Notes under the pieces: model-generated
The model's database searches: none
What the model was told of the DNA's origin: nothing
What the model saw: the letters and a program-made list of their open reading frames with translations, nothing else
From: Methanoculleus chikugoensis
GTDB lineage: Archaea; Halobacteriota; Methanomicrobia; Methanomicrobiales; Methanoculleaceae
NCBI RefSeq assembly: GCF_019669965.1
Contig: NZ_AP019781.1
Coordinates: forward strand, 682,001 to 746,000
Direction: 5' to 3'
Length of the DNA: 64,000 nt
Program-made: the position numbers and the translations under genes
Shown here: in pieces, positions 1-9,256 of the stretch
Layout: every line of letters starts with the position of its first letter
How positions within the stretch are numbered: the first letter of the stretch is position 1

Positions 1-1
1 C

Positions 2-316
2 ATTGGGTTGGACGTTCCCATTCCGGAAAAGGAATGTGAGGACGCAAATTGTCCGTTTCACGGCACTTTGCCGGTACGCGGCCAGGTGATTACCGGCAAA
101 GTCGTGAGCGACCGTATGAACGGTACCGTCGTGGTGGAGCGTGAGTTCCTCCACTACGTCAAGAAATACAAGCGGTACGAGAAACGCAGATCCCGGTACC
201 ATGCCCACAGCACGCCCTGCATCAACGCCGGCGTGGGCGATGTGGTCCGGATCGCGGAGTGCCGTCCGCTCTCGAAGACCAAGAACTTCGTTGTGGTCGA
301 GGTGATGAAGGAATGA
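2..316 (+). CDS. rps17: Ribosomal protein uS17 (S17P), 5' end cut by window edge
   Basis: Small-subunit protein that binds 16S rRNA. The reading frame is open from base 2 and the visible protein begins [14 protein letters not shown], so the initiator and a few residues lie outside the window; the TTG at base 8 is an internal Leu codon, not a start. The archaeal hallmark [11 protein letters not shown] and the OB-fold segment [17 protein letters not shown] are present. The stop overlaps the rpl14 start (ATGA), as expected inside the spc operon. Confidence 0.95.
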   Translation: MGLDVPIPEKECEDANCPFHGTLPVRGQVITGKVVSDRMNGTVVVEREFLHYVKKYKRYEKRRSRYHAHSTPCINAGVGDVVRIAECRPLSKTKNFVVVEVMKE

Positions 317-711
317 AGGCGATGCAGGCAAAGATTCCGCGCGCCCTCGCCACCGGCTCCAGGATGGTCTGCTCCGACAACACCGGCGCACGGCTCGTGG
401 AGGTCGTCTCGGTCGACCGTTACCACGGCGTCCGCCGTCGGCAGCCCTGCCTGGGCATCGGCGACGTCGCGACCGTGAGCGTCAAGAAAGGCACCCCCGA
501 CATGCGGCGGAAACTCGAGAAGGCAGTGGTCATCCGGCAGAAGAAGGAGATCCGCCGCCCGAACGGTGTCCGTCTCTCGTTCGAGGACAACGCCATGGTG
601 CTCATCAACGATCGCGGCGAGCCGAAGGGAACCGAGATCAAGGGGGCTGTCCCCCGTGAGATCGCGGAGCGTTTCCCGAAGATCGCCTCCATGGCGACGA
701 CAATCGTGTAA
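313..711 (+). CDS. rpl14: Ribosomal protein uL14 (L14P)
   Basis: Large-subunit protein that contacts 23S rRNA at the subunit interface. The 132-residue product has the archaeal length and carries [19 protein letters not shown] near the N terminus. The ATG at 313 overlaps the rps17 stop by four bases and fits family length; a longer in-frame GTG start at 259 would add 18 unrelated residues. A further Met three codons in is an alternative start. Second visible gene of the spc operon. Confidence 0.96.
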   Translation: MKAMQAKIPRALATGSRMVCSDNTGARLVEVVSVDRYHGVRRRQPCLGIGDVATVSVKKGTPDMRRKLEKAVVIRQKKEIRRPNGVRLSFEDNAMVLINDRGEPKGTEIKGAVPREIAERFPKIASMATTIV

Positions 712-723
712 GGTGTGGTAAGA

Positions 724-1089
724 ATGGTACGCATAGTTAGCAAACAGCCGAGAAAACAGCGCAAGGCGCGTTACAACGCACCGAACCACACCCGGGGCCG
801 TTTCCTCTCCGCATCGCTCTCCCCTGAGCTCCGCGGGAAGTACAACAACCGGAGAACCCGTGTGGTCAAGGGCGACACCGTGAAAGTGCTCCGTGGAGAC
901 TTTGCCGGCGACGAAGGCGTCGTCGATGCGGTGGACATGAAGACGTGCCGGCTGGTCGTGCACGGCGTGATGGTGACGAAGGCGGACGGAACCGAGGTTC
1001 CCCGGCCGGTCGATCCCTCGAACGTGCAGATCACGAAGCTCAACCTGAAGGACAAACTACGTGAGGAGAGGCTTGGAGGCGGAGCATAA
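724..1089 (+). CDS. rpl24: Ribosomal protein uL24 (L24P)
   Basis: Assembly-initiating large-subunit protein with a KOW motif (VVKGDTVKVLRGDFAGDEG). It has 121 residues in the archaeal form, with a basic N terminus (VSKQPRKQRKARYNAPNHTR). ATG 724 is chosen over GTG 715 because GGTG lies just upstream and homologues begin MVRIVSKQPRKQRK. The stop overlaps the rps4e ATG (TAATG). Confidence 0.96.
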   Translation: MVRIVSKQPRKQRKARYNAPNHTRGRFLSASLSPELRGKYNNRRTRVVKGDTVKVLRGDFAGDEGVVDAVDMKTCRLVVHGVMVTKADGTEVPRPVDPSNVQITKLNLKDKLREERLGGGA

Positions 1090-1817
1090 TGTCCAAATAT
1101 CTCAAGCGGCTGGTAGCGCCGGAATCCTGGCATATCCCGAAGAAAGTACAGAAATTCGTCATGAAGACCGCTCCCGGCCCCCACAACGCCGACGCTCTGC
1201 CGATCGGTGTCTGGCTCCGCGAGCACATCGGTCTCGCACAGAATGCGAGCGAGGTCAGAAAGATCCTGCACCAGCGGGACATCATCGTCAACGGACGGGC
1301 CTGCAAAGACCCGCAGATGGGCCTCGGTGTCTTCGACATCGTCTCGATCCCGAAGCTCGGGAAGCACTACCGCATCCAGTTCGATATGCGGGGCAACCTG
1401 AGCGCCGTTGAGATCTCGGCGGAGTCCGCAAAGACCCGGCTCTGCAAGATCCGGAACAAGACCACGGTCAAGGGCGGCAAGGTCCAGTTGAACCTTGCGT
1501 TCGGTGCGAACATCCTCGCCGACAACACCTACCGGGCAAAGGATTCCGTCGTCGTGACCCTCGGGACGGACGGCGAAGACCGGTTCAGGATCGTCGACCA
1601 CTTCCCCTTCGCGGAAGGCAACATGGCCACGATCGTCGGCGGGAAACACTCCGGCAAGGTCGCGAGGATCGTCGAGATCGTCGAGACGGCAAGCTCCGTC
1701 CCGAACCGCGTCATTCTCTCGGACGACTCGGCCGGCGAGCGGTTCGAGACCATCGAGGAGTACGTCTTCATGGTCGGCCGCTCCGCGATAGCACCCGAAC
1801 TGGAGGCCCTGGCATGA
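1089..1817 (+). CDS. rps4e: Ribosomal protein eS4 (S4e)
   Basis: Archaeal/eukaryotic small-subunit protein of 242 residues. In order it has a basic N-terminal segment ([17 protein letters not shown]), an S4-like RNA-binding part with [17 protein letters not shown], a central domain and a C-terminal KOW segment ([19 protein letters not shown]). Position between L24 and L5 is the archaeal spc order. Its stop overlaps the rpl5 start. Confidence 0.96.
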   Translation: MSKYLKRLVAPESWHIPKKVQKFVMKTAPGPHNADALPIGVWLREHIGLAQNASEVRKILHQRDIIVNGRACKDPQMGLGVFDIVSIPKLGKHYRIQFDMRGNLSAVEISAESAKTRLCKIRNKTTVKGGKVQLNLAFGANILADNTYRAKDSVVVTLGTDGEDRFRIVDHFPFAEGNMATIVGGKHSGKVARIVEIVETASSVPNRVILSDDSAGERFETIEEYVFMVGRSAIAPELEALA

Positions 1818-2317
1818 CCGCGATGAAGGATATCTACATCGACAAGGTCGTCGTGCACATGGGCGTCGGGGAGAGCGGCGAGCGGCTGGTCAAGGCGGAG
1901 GATCTCGTGAAACAGATCACCGGCCAGAAACCCGTCCGCACCATCGCGAAGCGGACCCAGCCGGCGTTCGGTATCCGGAAGGGCGCACCCATCGGGTGCA
2001 AGGTCACCCTGCGCCGGGAGAACGCCGAGAAGTTCATCACGACCGCCCTCGACATCATCGAGCGGCGGCTTGCCTCCTCGCAGTTCGACCGGACCGGGAA
2101 CGTCTCCTTCGGTATCGAAGAACACACCGACTTCCCGGGCATGTCCTACGATCCGACAATCGGGATCTACGGCATGGACATCAACGTGGTGCTCGAGTAC
2201 AAGGGCGTGCGGGTCGCACGGAGAAGCGTCGAGCGCAGGAAACTTCCGGCCGACCAGAAGGTGAACAAAGAGGAAGCCATCGCGTTCATGCGCGAGCGCT
2301 ACCAGGTGGAGGTGTAA
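1814..2317 (+). CDS. rpl5: Ribosomal protein uL5 (L5P)
   Basis: 5S rRNA-binding large-subunit protein of 167 residues. Diagnostic stretches are [50 protein letters not shown] and the C-terminal [19 protein letters not shown] 1814 overlaps the rps4e stop (ATGA); ATG 1823 three codons in is an alternative. Confidence 0.96.
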   Translation: MTAMKDIYIDKVVVHMGVGESGERLVKAEDLVKQITGQKPVRTIAKRTQPAFGIRKGAPIGCKVTLRRENAEKFITTALDIIERRLASSQFDRTGNVSFGIEEHTDFPGMSYDPTIGIYGMDINVVLEYKGVRVARRSVERRKLPADQKVNKEEAIAFMRERYQVEV

Positions 2318-2320
2318 GGA

Positions 2321-2500
2321 ATGGCGGAAGAGTCAGGAGCGCCTGCATCGGGCGAGAACGTACGGAAGTTCGGCCGTGGCGCGAACGAGTGCCGCATCTG
2401 CGGCCGGAAGCAGGGCCTTGTACGGAAGTACGGCATCTACTTCTGCCGCCAGTGCTTCCGCGAGTGGGCGAGCAAGATGGGCTTCAAGAAGATGAACTAG
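2321..2500 (+). CDS. rps14: Ribosomal protein uS14 (S14P, zinc type)
   Basis: A 59-residue small-subunit protein. Two CxxC pairs (ECRICGRK near residue 24 and FCRQCFRE near 42) form the zinc site of the archaeal type, followed by the C-terminal [11 protein letters not shown]. It sits three bases after rpl5 with the conserved order L5-S14-S8. GTGTAAGGA just upstream is a plausible ribosome-binding site. The N terminus ([14 protein letters not shown]) is slightly longer than in many homologues. Confidence 0.94.
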   Translation: MAEESGAPASGENVRKFGRGANECRICGRKQGLVRKYGIYFCRQCFREWASKMGFKKMN

Positions 2501-2511
2501 GGGTAGAGAAT

Positions 2512-2904
2512 ATGGCACGACTGAATCCAATCGCAGATGCGATGAGCACGATCAAGAATGCCGGAGACGCTGGAAAGAGCGAGGTTATTGTAGAACCCGC
2601 CAGCAAGCTTCTCGGCGCAATGCTCCGCGTCATGCAGGAAAACGGCTTTATTAGCGGCTTCGAGTTCATCGACGACGGCCGCGGCGGCCAGTTCCGGGTC
2701 CAGCTCTCCGGAACGATCAATAAGTGTGGCGCCATCAGCCCCCGGTTCCCGGTGACGATGGCTGATATGGAATACTGGGAGTCGCAGTACCTCCCCGCGA
2801 AGAACTTCGGCATCCTGATCGTCTCCACCTCGAAGGGAGTCATCTCCCATGCAGAGGCACGGGGCGAGGGGATCGGCGGGCAGCTGCTGGGCTACGTCTA
2901 CTAA
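2512..2904 (+). CDS. rps8: Ribosomal protein uS8 (S8P)
   Basis: 16S rRNA central-domain binder of 130 residues. N-terminal [19 protein letters not shown] and C-terminal [20 protein letters not shown] match archaeal S8. ATG 2512 follows rps14 by 11 bases. Part of the spc operon, upstream of rpl6. Confidence 0.96.
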   Translation: MARLNPIADAMSTIKNAGDAGKSEVIVEPASKLLGAMLRVMQENGFISGFEFIDDGRGGQFRVQLSGTINKCGAISPRFPVTMADMEYWESQYLPAKNFGILIVSTSKGVISHAEARGEGIGGQLLGYVY

Positions 2905-2920
2905 AAGGAGGGAGATGAGT

Positions 2921-3445
2921 ATGGCAATAACACGACAGGTCGAGATCCCTCCCGGCGTTGACGTCACGCTCGACGGCGGTGTGCTCACGGTCTCCGGACC
3001 GAAGGGCACTCTGGTCCGCGACATGCGCTTCCCGCAGATCGGGATCGCGGTCGAGGGCGGCGAAGTCGTCGTCTCCACGGCATCCGACAAGAAGCGGATC
3101 CTTGCCATGACCGGCACGATCGAGGCGCATGCGAAGAACATGATCCAGGGTGTTGTCGACGGCTACGAGTACCGGATGAAGGTGGTCTACAGCCACTTCC
3201 CGATCCAGCTCAAGCAGCAGGGCAACCGCCTCGAGATCACCAACTTCCTCGGCGAGAAACAGCCCCGGGTCGCAAAGATCATCGAGGGTGTCACCGTCAA
3301 GCTTGGAAACGACGAGGTAACGCTCACCGGTATCGACAAGGAGAAGGTGGGCAACACGGCCGCAAACATCGAGCACGCGACCAGGATCACGAAGCGCGAT
3401 CCCCGGGTGTTCCAGGACGGCATCTACATCACTGAGAGGGCGTGA
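2921..3445 (+). CDS. rpl6: Ribosomal protein uL6 (L6P)
   Basis: Large-subunit protein near the GTPase-associated centre, 174 residues with two L6 repeats (VEIPPGVDVTLDGGVLTVSG; C-terminal GNTAANIEHATRITKRDPR). Two in-frame ATGs, 2915 and 2921, follow the GGAGGGAG Shine-Dalgarno run. 2921 is preferred because 2915 would leave almost no spacing. Its stop overlaps the region where rpl32e begins. Confidence 0.95.
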   Translation: MAITRQVEIPPGVDVTLDGGVLTVSGPKGTLVRDMRFPQIGIAVEGGEVVVSTASDKKRILAMTGTIEAHAKNMIQGVVDGYEYRMKVVYSHFPIQLKQQGNRLEITNFLGEKQPRVAKIIEGVTVKLGNDEVTLTGIDKEKVGNTAANIEHATRITKRDPRVFQDGIYITERA

Positions 3446-3450
3446 AAACA

Positions 3451-3885
3451 ATGGACGAAACAAGAAGACTGATCCGCGTCCGCACCCGGCACAACAAGCC
3501 CGCCTTCAAGCGGCGGGGCCTTCACCGCAAAGTGAAACTGGCAGATGTCTGGCGGCGTCCGCGCGGTCTGCACAACAAGCAGAGGCGGCAGTTCAGGGCG
3601 AAGGGTGCCCTCCCCCGGCCGGGATACGGGGGCCCCGCCGCAGTTCGCGGCATGCACCCGAGCGGTTATGCGGAGGTGCGGGTCTTTACACCGGCGGATC
3701 TTGTCGATCTGAATCCCGAGATCCAGGCCGTCCGGATCGCCGGATCCGTGGGCAACAGGAAGCGCGGAGCGATTCAGGAGCGGGCGCTGGAACTCGGGCT
3801 CAAAGTCCTGAACGCAAAAGACCTCACTCCCGCGGCTGAGGTACCTGCCGCAGCCGAAGAAGAAGAGGTGAACGAGGATGAGTGA
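3451..3885 (+). CDS. rpl32e: Ribosomal protein eL32 (L32e)
   Basis: Archaeal/eukaryotic large-subunit protein, 144 residues from ATG 3451; GTG 3442, overlapping the rpl6 stop, is an alternative start. The core FKRRGLHRKVKLADVWRRPR followed by GLHNKQRRQFRAKGALPRPG is diagnostic. The C-terminal tail is acidic (AEEEEVNEDE). It overlaps rpl19e by eight bases. Confidence 0.95.
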   Translation: MDETRRLIRVRTRHNKPAFKRRGLHRKVKLADVWRRPRGLHNKQRRQFRAKGALPRPGYGGPAAVRGMHPSGYAEVRVFTPADLVDLNPEIQAVRIAGSVGNRKRGAIQERALELGLKVLNAKDLTPAAEVPAAAEEEEVNEDE

Positions 3886-4330
3886 TCTCGCCAACCAGAA
3901 GCGAATGGCGGCCGCCATTCTCAAGTGCGGGATCAACCGTGTCTGGTTCGATCCCGAGCGGCAGGCCGATATCGAGGGAGCGATCTCCAGAAACGACCTG
4001 CGCGAGCTTATCGGGGAAGGCGCAATCAGGGCGCACCCCGTGAAAGGGAACAGCCGCGGCAGAGCCCGTGTCCGGATGGCAAAGCGTTCCTACAGCCACC
4101 GGAAAGGCCCGGGCCGCAGGAAGGGTGCCGCCGGCGCACGGAATGCCAGCAAGCGGGTGTGGATCCGCAAGATCCGGGCACAGCGCCGCACTCTGCGCGA
4201 GATGCGTGAGGAAGGTACAATCGACCGCGGTCTCTACCGCCTGATGTACCGGCGGGCTTCCGGAGGCCAGTTCCGGAGTGTGTCGCATCTCGCGGCTCAG
4301 ATTGAGATTACGGCAGGGAGGATGAAATAA
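3878..4330 (+). CDS. rpl19e: Ribosomal protein eL19 (L19e)
   Basis: Helical, very basic large-subunit protein of 150 residues. Recognised by NQKRMAAAILKCGINRVWFD, the hinge SRGRARVRMAKRSYSHRKGP and the C-terminal helix. Overlaps rpl32e by eight bases and rpl18 by one (TAATG), typical of translational coupling in this operon. Confidence 0.96.
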   Translation: MSDLANQKRMAAAILKCGINRVWFDPERQADIEGAISRNDLRELIGEGAIRAHPVKGNSRGRARVRMAKRSYSHRKGPGRRKGAAGARNASKRVWIRKIRAQRRTLREMREEGTIDRGLYRLMYRRASGGQFRSVSHLAAQIEITAGRMK

Positions 4331-4857
4331 TGGCAACCGGCCCAAGATACTTCGTGCCCTTCCGGAGAAGGCACGAGGGCAAGACCGACTACTACAAGCG
4401 GATGTCGCTCCTGTCGTCGGGAACGCCGAGGATGGTCGTCCGGAAGACGAACCGGCAGATCATCGTACAGCTGGTCGTTCCTGAGATTGAAGGAGATCGC
4501 ACCCTGGTGGCTGCGTACTCGACCGAACTCGCCGGCTACGGCTACGAGGGATCGACTGCGAGCACCCCGGCCGCCTACCTGACCGGTATGCTGTTTGCGG
4601 TCAAGGCGCTGAAGGAAGGGTATGACGAGGCCATCCTGGATATCGGGCTTGCCCGGGCAAAACCCGGAGCTCGGGTCTTTGCCGCTCTCAAGGGAGCGGT
4701 GGATGCGGGTCTCGACGTCCCCTACGGCGAATCGATCCTCCCCGATGAAGAACGGCTCAAAGGTGCCCACATCGTGGAGTTTGCTCCCGAGCAGGCGGGC
4801 GACCTGGTAGCGAATGTAGAGGCTGTGGCTCTGGCCATCAAGAAGGAGCTGGTGTGA
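4330..4857 (+). CDS. rpl18: Ribosomal protein uL18 (L18P)
   Basis: 5S rRNA-binding protein of 175 residues, the archaeal long form. Key segments are [20 protein letters not shown], the RNA-binding core [14 protein letters not shown] and [23 protein letters not shown] 4330 overlaps the rpl19e stop. Confidence 0.96.
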   Translation: MATGPRYFVPFRRRHEGKTDYYKRMSLLSSGTPRMVVRKTNRQIIVQLVVPEIEGDRTLVAAYSTELAGYGYEGSTASTPAAYLTGMLFAVKALKEGYDEAILDIGLARAKPGARVFAALKGAVDAGLDVPYGESILPDEERLKGAHIVEFAPEQAGDLVANVEAVALAIKKELV

Positions 4858-4858
4858 C

Positions 4859-5476
4859 ATGGCATACGTACAGGAAGAATGGATTCCGCTCACCGGTCTC
4901 GGGCGCATGGTCGCTGCAGGCGAGATCACCAGCATCGATGAGGTGCTCGCGAGCGGCAGGCCGATCAAGGAGCCCCAGATCGTCGATCTCCTCCTGCCCG
5001 ACCTGGAGGACGAGGTGCTGGACATCAACATGGTCCAGCGGATGACGGACTCGGGTCGCCGTGTGAAGTTCCGCACCGCCGTGGTGGTCGGCAACAGGAA
5101 CGGTTACGTCGGGTTCGGCCAGGGGAAGGACGTCCAGGTCGGCAACGCGATCCAGAAGGCAATCGCAAACGCAAAACTGAACCTGATCAAGGTCTCCCGT
5201 GGCTGCGGGAGCTGGGAGTGCGGCTGTGATGCCGCTCATTCGATCCCGATCGAGGTGACCGGGAAGTCGGGCAGCGTCAAGGTGACGCTGAAACCCGCCC
5301 CGCAGGGTATCGGCCTCGTGACCGGGGATATCCCGAAGAAAGTCCTGACGCTTGCAGGCATCAAGGATGTCTGGGCGTTCAACCGGGGGCAGACCCGGAC
5401 GACCATCAACTATGCCAAGGCGACGTTTGAGGCGCTCAAGCAGACGAACATGGTTCGGATTGGAGGGACGGAGTGA
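4859..5476 (+). CDS. rps5: Ribosomal protein uS5 (S5P)
   Basis: Decoding-fidelity protein of 205 residues. It has the N-terminal archaeal extension, the double-stranded RNA-binding segment ([20 protein letters not shown]) and the C-terminal [20 protein letters not shown]. Cysteines in [10 protein letters not shown] are typical of archaeal S5. Its stop overlaps the rpl30 ATG. Confidence 0.96.
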   Translation: MAYVQEEWIPLTGLGRMVAAGEITSIDEVLASGRPIKEPQIVDLLLPDLEDEVLDINMVQRMTDSGRRVKFRTAVVVGNRNGYVGFGQGKDVQVGNAIQKAIANAKLNLIKVSRGCGSWECGCDAAHSIPIEVTGKSGSVKVTLKPAPQGIGLVTGDIPKKVLTLAGIKDVWAFNRGQTRTTINYAKATFEALKQTNMVRIGGTE

Positions 5477-5937
5477 TGTACGCGGTAGTACAGGTGCGCG
5501 GCGTCGTCAACACCAACCGCGAGATCAAGGACACCTTGAAGATGCTCCGCCTGCACCACGTGAACCACTGCGTCCTCGTGCCCGATACGCCTGCGTATCT
5601 CGGCATGATCCGAAAAGTCAAGGACTTCGTGGCGTACGGTGAGGTGGACAAAGATATTCTGGCCACCCTCCTGCGTACCCGGGGCAGACTGACCGGGGAC
5701 GAGAAGCTGACCGACGAATACGTCCGCGCGCATACCCCGTATGCCGATATCGATGAGTTCGCGGCAGCACTCTGCAACGGCGAGACGAGCTTCCGTGATC
5801 TGGTGGAGATCAAACCGGTGCTGAGACTACATCCTCCGCGAAAGGGCTATAAAACCATCAAGCGAACCTTTCAGCAGGGTGGAGCTCTCGGCTACTATGG
5901 TCCCCAGATCAACGATCTCCTCTACAAGATGAGGTGA
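5476..5937 (+). CDS. rpl30: Ribosomal protein uL30 (L30P)
   Basis: Large-subunit protein of 153 residues, the archaeal/eukaryotic L7-like long form. N-terminal YAVVQVRGVVNTNREIKDTL and C-terminal HPPRKGYKTIKRTFQQGGAL are diagnostic. ATG 5476 shares a base with the rps5 stop; GTG 5473 would add one residue. Confidence 0.95.
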   Translation: MYAVVQVRGVVNTNREIKDTLKMLRLHHVNHCVLVPDTPAYLGMIRKVKDFVAYGEVDKDILATLLRTRGRLTGDEKLTDEYVRAHTPYADIDEFAAALCNGETSFRDLVEIKPVLRLHPPRKGYKTIKRTFQQGGALGYYGPQINDLLYKMR

Positions 5938-5942
5938 GACTG

Positions 5943-6368
5943 ATGCCCGTAAACAAGAGATCCAAATACAGGGGTTCACGGACCTGCGGCGGCGGTACGC
6001 ACAAAAACCGGCGTGGCGCCGGCAACAGGGGTGGACGGGGTAGAGCCGGGCAGCGCGATCACCGCTTCTCCCACTTCTACCTGAAGGGCGAGATAGCCAA
6101 CGGCAAGCACGGTTTCATCAACAAGACTTCCGTGCCGGTATCTGCCCTTGATATCGGTGAGATCGACCAGATGGCCGAAGCGCTGCTTCGTGAAGGACTT
6201 GCCACCCGGGAGGGCGATCTCATCGCCCTCGACGTCGCCGAACTCGGCATCGATAAGGTGCTCGGCGGTGGAAGAGTCACCCACAAAATGAGTATCTCCG
6301 CCCGGGAGTTCTCCGAACGCGCCCGGGCTAAAATCGAGGAGATGGGCGGTCAGACAACGACCGCTTGA
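5943..6368 (+). CDS. rpl15: Ribosomal protein uL15 (L15P)
   Basis: Large-subunit assembly protein of 141 residues. The Gly/Arg-rich N terminus (KYRGSRTCGGGTHKNRRGAG) is characteristic. ATG 5943 is preferred over GTG 5934 because GAGGTGA (5931-5937) is correctly spaced before it. Last ribosomal gene of this operon segment; secY follows after 21 bases. Confidence 0.95.
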   Translation: MPVNKRSKYRGSRTCGGGTHKNRRGAGNRGGRGRAGQRDHRFSHFYLKGEIANGKHGFINKTSVPVSALDIGEIDQMAEALLREGLATREGDLIALDVAELGIDKVLGGGRVTHKMSISAREFSERARAKIEEMGGQTTTA

Positions 6369-6389
6369 TCTTCTTTTTCAGGTGAAACT

Positions 6390-7823
6390 ATGGGAGATCT
6401 GCTGGATAGATTTGAACCCATCCTTGCAGCGATGCCTGCAGTCAGAGGGCCGGATGGGCACGTCCACTTCAAGAATAAACTCATGTGGACGCTTGCGATT
6501 CTGCTCCTCTACTTTGCATTGACCAACATCAATATCTTCGGGCTCTCTCCTGAGTCGCAGGATATTTTCGGATTGTATCGTGCCCTGCTTGCCGGTGCGA
6601 GCGGTTCGCTTCTGCATCTCGGTATCGGGCCGATCGTCACCGCGTCGATCGTGCTGCAGCTACTCAAGGGTGCCGGACTCCTGCAGATCGATACCAGTGA
6701 AGCACGCGGGCAGGTCATGTATATGGGCCTGCAGAAACTGCTCATCTTCGTGATGATCATCGTCGAAGCGTTCCCCATGGTCGCGAGCGGGATGATGATG
6801 CCCGATGCGACGGTGGCCGCGCAGTTCTTCGGCGGCAATATGTTCACGGTCTCGCTCCTGATCTTCCTCCAGGTTTGCCTCGGCGGGCTTCTGGTGGTGC
6901 TGATGGACGAGGTCGTCACCAAGTGGGGTGTCGGTTCGGGCGTGGGGCTCTTCATCGTTGCGGGGGTCTCGCAGGGTCTCGTGAACGGGTTCCTGAACTG
7001 GCAGACGGGCACCGATCCCTTCCCGATCGGGTTCTTCCCGCGGCTCTTCGCCATAGGTACCTCGGGAGCGAACTTCCTCGAGTACTTCGGCACGGATCTC
7101 CTGGCCCTAATCACGACGATCGCCATCTTCATGGTCATCGTCTACGTGGAGTCGACCCGTATCGAGATCCCGCTCGCGCATACCGCCGTCCGCGGCGCCC
7201 GTGCGCGGTTCCCGGTGAAGCTCATCTATGCGAGCGTTCTGCCGATGATCCTCGTCCGGGTGCTGCAGGCGAACGTCCAGATGATCGGGATGTTCCTCTC
7301 GAACGCCGGGATAACGATCTTCGGTGAGTTCCAGGGGCAGGTGCCGGTAAACGGTCTGATGTGGTACATCGCGCCGATCAACACCCCGCAGGACTGGATG
7401 TGGTGGCTCTCCGATCTCGGGCACGCTCCGTGGGAGATCATGGTGCGTATGGGCGTCGATATCACCGTCATGGTGGTCGGGGGCGCAATCTTCGCGCTCT
7501 TCTGGGTCAAGACCGCGGGTCTCGACTCGAAGGACGTGGCCCGGCAGATCCAGAGAAGCGGGATGCAGATCCCCGGCTACCGGCGGAACGCCCAGGTGCT
7601 CGAGAAGTATCTCGACCGCTACATCCCGCGGATCACCGTCATCGGCGGTGTCTTTATCGGCCTTCTCTCGGTCGTCGCGAACCTCTTCGGTGTGGTGGGC
7701 GCGGTCGGGGGAACGGGTCTGCTGCTTGCGGTGAGTATCACCTACCGCCTCTACGAGGAGGTCGCAAGCCAGCAGATCATGGAGATGTACCCGTTCATGC
7801 GGTCGTTCTTTGGGAAAGAGTAA
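6390..7823 (+). CDS. secY: Protein translocase subunit SecY (Sec61 alpha)
   Basis: Channel-forming membrane subunit of the Sec translocon. The 477-residue product has about ten hydrophobic segments, beginning near residue 30 (MWTLAILLLYFALTNINIFG), and the motif GASGSLLHLGIGPIVTASIV of the early helices. The cytosolic loop with RIEIPLAHTAVRGARARFP and the late segment KDVARQIQRSGMQIPGYR are typical archaeal SecY. A strong hairpin follows the stop. Confidence 0.96.
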   Translation: MGDLLDRFEPILAAMPAVRGPDGHVHFKNKLMWTLAILLLYFALTNINIFGLSPESQDIFGLYRALLAGASGSLLHLGIGPIVTASIVLQLLKGAGLLQIDTSEARGQVMYMGLQKLLIFVMIIVEAFPMVASGMMMPDATVAAQFFGGNMFTVSLLIFLQVCLGGLLVVLMDEVVTKWGVGSGVGLFIVAGVSQGLVNGFLNWQTGTDPFPIGFFPRLFAIGTSGANFLEYFGTDLLALITTIAIFMVIVYVESTRIEIPLAHTAVRGARARFPVKLIYASVLPMILVRVLQANVQMIGMFLSNAGITIFGEFQGQVPVNGLMWYIAPINTPQDWMWWLSDLGHAPWEIMVRMGVDITVMVVGGAIFALFWVKTAGLDSKDVARQIQRSGMQIPGYRRNAQVLEKYLDRYIPRITVIGGVFIGLLSVVANLFGVVGAVGGTGLLLAVSITYRLYEEVASQQIMEMYPFMRSFFGKE

Positions 7824-7830
7824 GTTTGGA

Positions 7831-7852
7831 GGCCTGACCCGGAGGTCAGGCC
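7831..7852 (+). terminator. Hairpin after secY
   Basis: A perfect 9-bp inverted repeat, GGCCTGACC (7831-7839) and GGTCAGGCC (7844-7852), with a CGGA loop lies eight bases after the secY stop. No long T run follows, so it may be a terminator, an mRNA-stabilising 3' end or a processing site. The rest of 7853-8044 holds no gene that I can see. Confidence 0.5.
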
Positions 7853-8053
7853 GGAGAAGTTACTCTTGGAGAAGCGGCGCGAAGCGCTCGTTTCGACCGG
7901 GAATGACTCCCTCCAATTCTCTTTCTCCCAGAACTGTACAATCCGCTTTTACCCCGGGTGACTGTCCTGGCCCCGTGTGATTCCGAAAGGCATTACTCTT
8001 TCAGGCACGGATTTATCTGAATAGCGAATGATACCCTAACGGGAGTGATAAAG

Positions 8054-8629
8054 TTGGGAAAGAAAGTTGTCGTGACGGGGGTTCCGGGTGTCGGAAAGAC
8101 CACCGTTATCAATGGCGCGATGGAGAGGCTGGCGGCCGAAGGCGTTGAGTATACGGCTGTCAACTTCGGCACGTTCATGTTTGAGGTGGCCAAAAAGGAG
8201 AACCTGGCCGCGGATCGCGACGAGATGCGCAAGCTCGAGAAAGACGTCCAGAAACGCCTTCAGCAGGCGGCCGCTTCGGGAATCGCCGCCATGAGCGGGG
8301 ATGCGAACGTCATCATCGACACGCACAGCAGCGTCAAGACCCCGGCGGGGTTCCTTGCGGGGCTGCCCGAATGGGTGCTCCGTGAGTTGATGCCCGATAT
8401 CGTCGTGCTGGTGGAGACCGACCCCGACCAGATCCTGATGCGCCGGCTCGGCGACGCTTCGAGAACCCGCGACATGGAAGGACACCGTGCGATCGCCGAA
8501 CATCAGGAGTTCAACCGCGCGGTCAGCGCGGCATACGCAATGTACACCGGCTGCACCATCAAGATCGTCCGGAACGAAAACTTCCTGCTCGAACAGGGTA
8601 TCGACGACCTGGTGAGTGTGCTGAGGTAA
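8054..8629 (+). CDS. adkA: Adenylate kinase, archaeal type (AdkA)
   Basis: Converts ATP + AMP to 2 ADP. The archaeal trimeric type is shown by a P-loop at the extreme N terminus (VVVTGVPGVGKTT, about residues 5-17), length of about 191 residues and the secY-adkA neighbourhood. TTG 8054 is preferred because GGAGTGAT (8042-8049) is then at normal spacing and homologues begin a few residues before VVVTGVPG; GTG 8045 would add three residues. ATTTATC near 8010 may be the TATA box. Confidence 0.93.
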   Translation: MGKKVVVTGVPGVGKTTVINGAMERLAAEGVEYTAVNFGTFMFEVAKKENLAADRDEMRKLEKDVQKRLQQAAASGIAAMSGDANVIIDTHSSVKTPAGFLAGLPEWVLRELMPDIVVLVETDPDQILMRRLGDASRTRDMEGHRAIAEHQEFNRAVSAAYAMYTGCTIKIVRNENFLLEQGIDDLVSVLR

Positions 8630-8635
8630 CCTGAT

Positions 8636-9256
8636 ATGGTGGACCTGAAGAAGCACGGCCCGACGATCGCCCTTCTCTTTACCATGCTCGTGATGCTCTC
8701 ATACGGCATCGAGTGGATACGGGTGACGGTCGGCCTGGCGATGGACGCAGTGCTGGGCCCCTTCATCGACACCCTCGGGGTGCCGTTCTTCGTCATGATC
8801 CTGATCCTCTCCAGTATCACGGGTCTCTACTCCTCGCTCGTCCAGAAGTACACCATCGACTACGAGAAGATGCAGGAGACGCAGGCGAAGATGAAGGTGT
8901 TCCAGAAGGAGTTCCGGGAGGCCCAGCTCTCCGGGGACGAAAAGAGGGTCAAGAAACTCCAGGGGAAGCAGGAGCGGATGATGCAGGACCAGCTGGATCT
9001 CTCCCGGCAGCAGTTCACCCCGATGGCGATCATCCTGGTGCTCTCCGTGCCGATCTTCTTCTGGCTTCTCCTGCGGCTCCCCGAAGTCGGCACACCGGCC
9101 GCCATCGCAAGCGGCATCGTGATGCCCTTCTTCGGAGCGCTCAGCCTCTCGGAGATGGCGTTCTGGATCGTCCCGGCCTGGATCCTGTGGTACATGATCT
9201 GTTCGCTGACCGTCAGCCAGGTGATCCGGAAGTCCCTCAACATCGGAGGACTCTGA
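8636..9256 (+). CDS. EMC3/TMCO1 (DUF106) Oxa1-superfamily membrane insertase
   Basis: 206 residues. One membrane segment near residues 10-30, a second near 45-65, then a charged cytosolic coiled coil (about residues 75-125; KMKVFQKEFREAQLSGDEKR) and two or three C-terminal membrane segments. This is the layout of archaeal DUF106/Ylp1 proteins, relatives of YidC/Oxa1 and eukaryotic EMC3. Position next to secY fits a role in membrane protein insertion. Its stop overlaps the cmk ATG. Confidence 0.88.
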   Translation: MVDLKKHGPTIALLFTMLVMLSYGIEWIRVTVGLAMDAVLGPFIDTLGVPFFVMILILSSITGLYSSLVQKYTIDYEKMQETQAKMKVFQKEFREAQLSGDEKRVKKLQGKQERMMQDQLDLSRQQFTPMAIILVLSVPIFFWLLLRLPEVGTPAAIASGIVMPFFGALSLSEMAFWIVPAWILWYMICSLTVSQVIRKSLNIGGL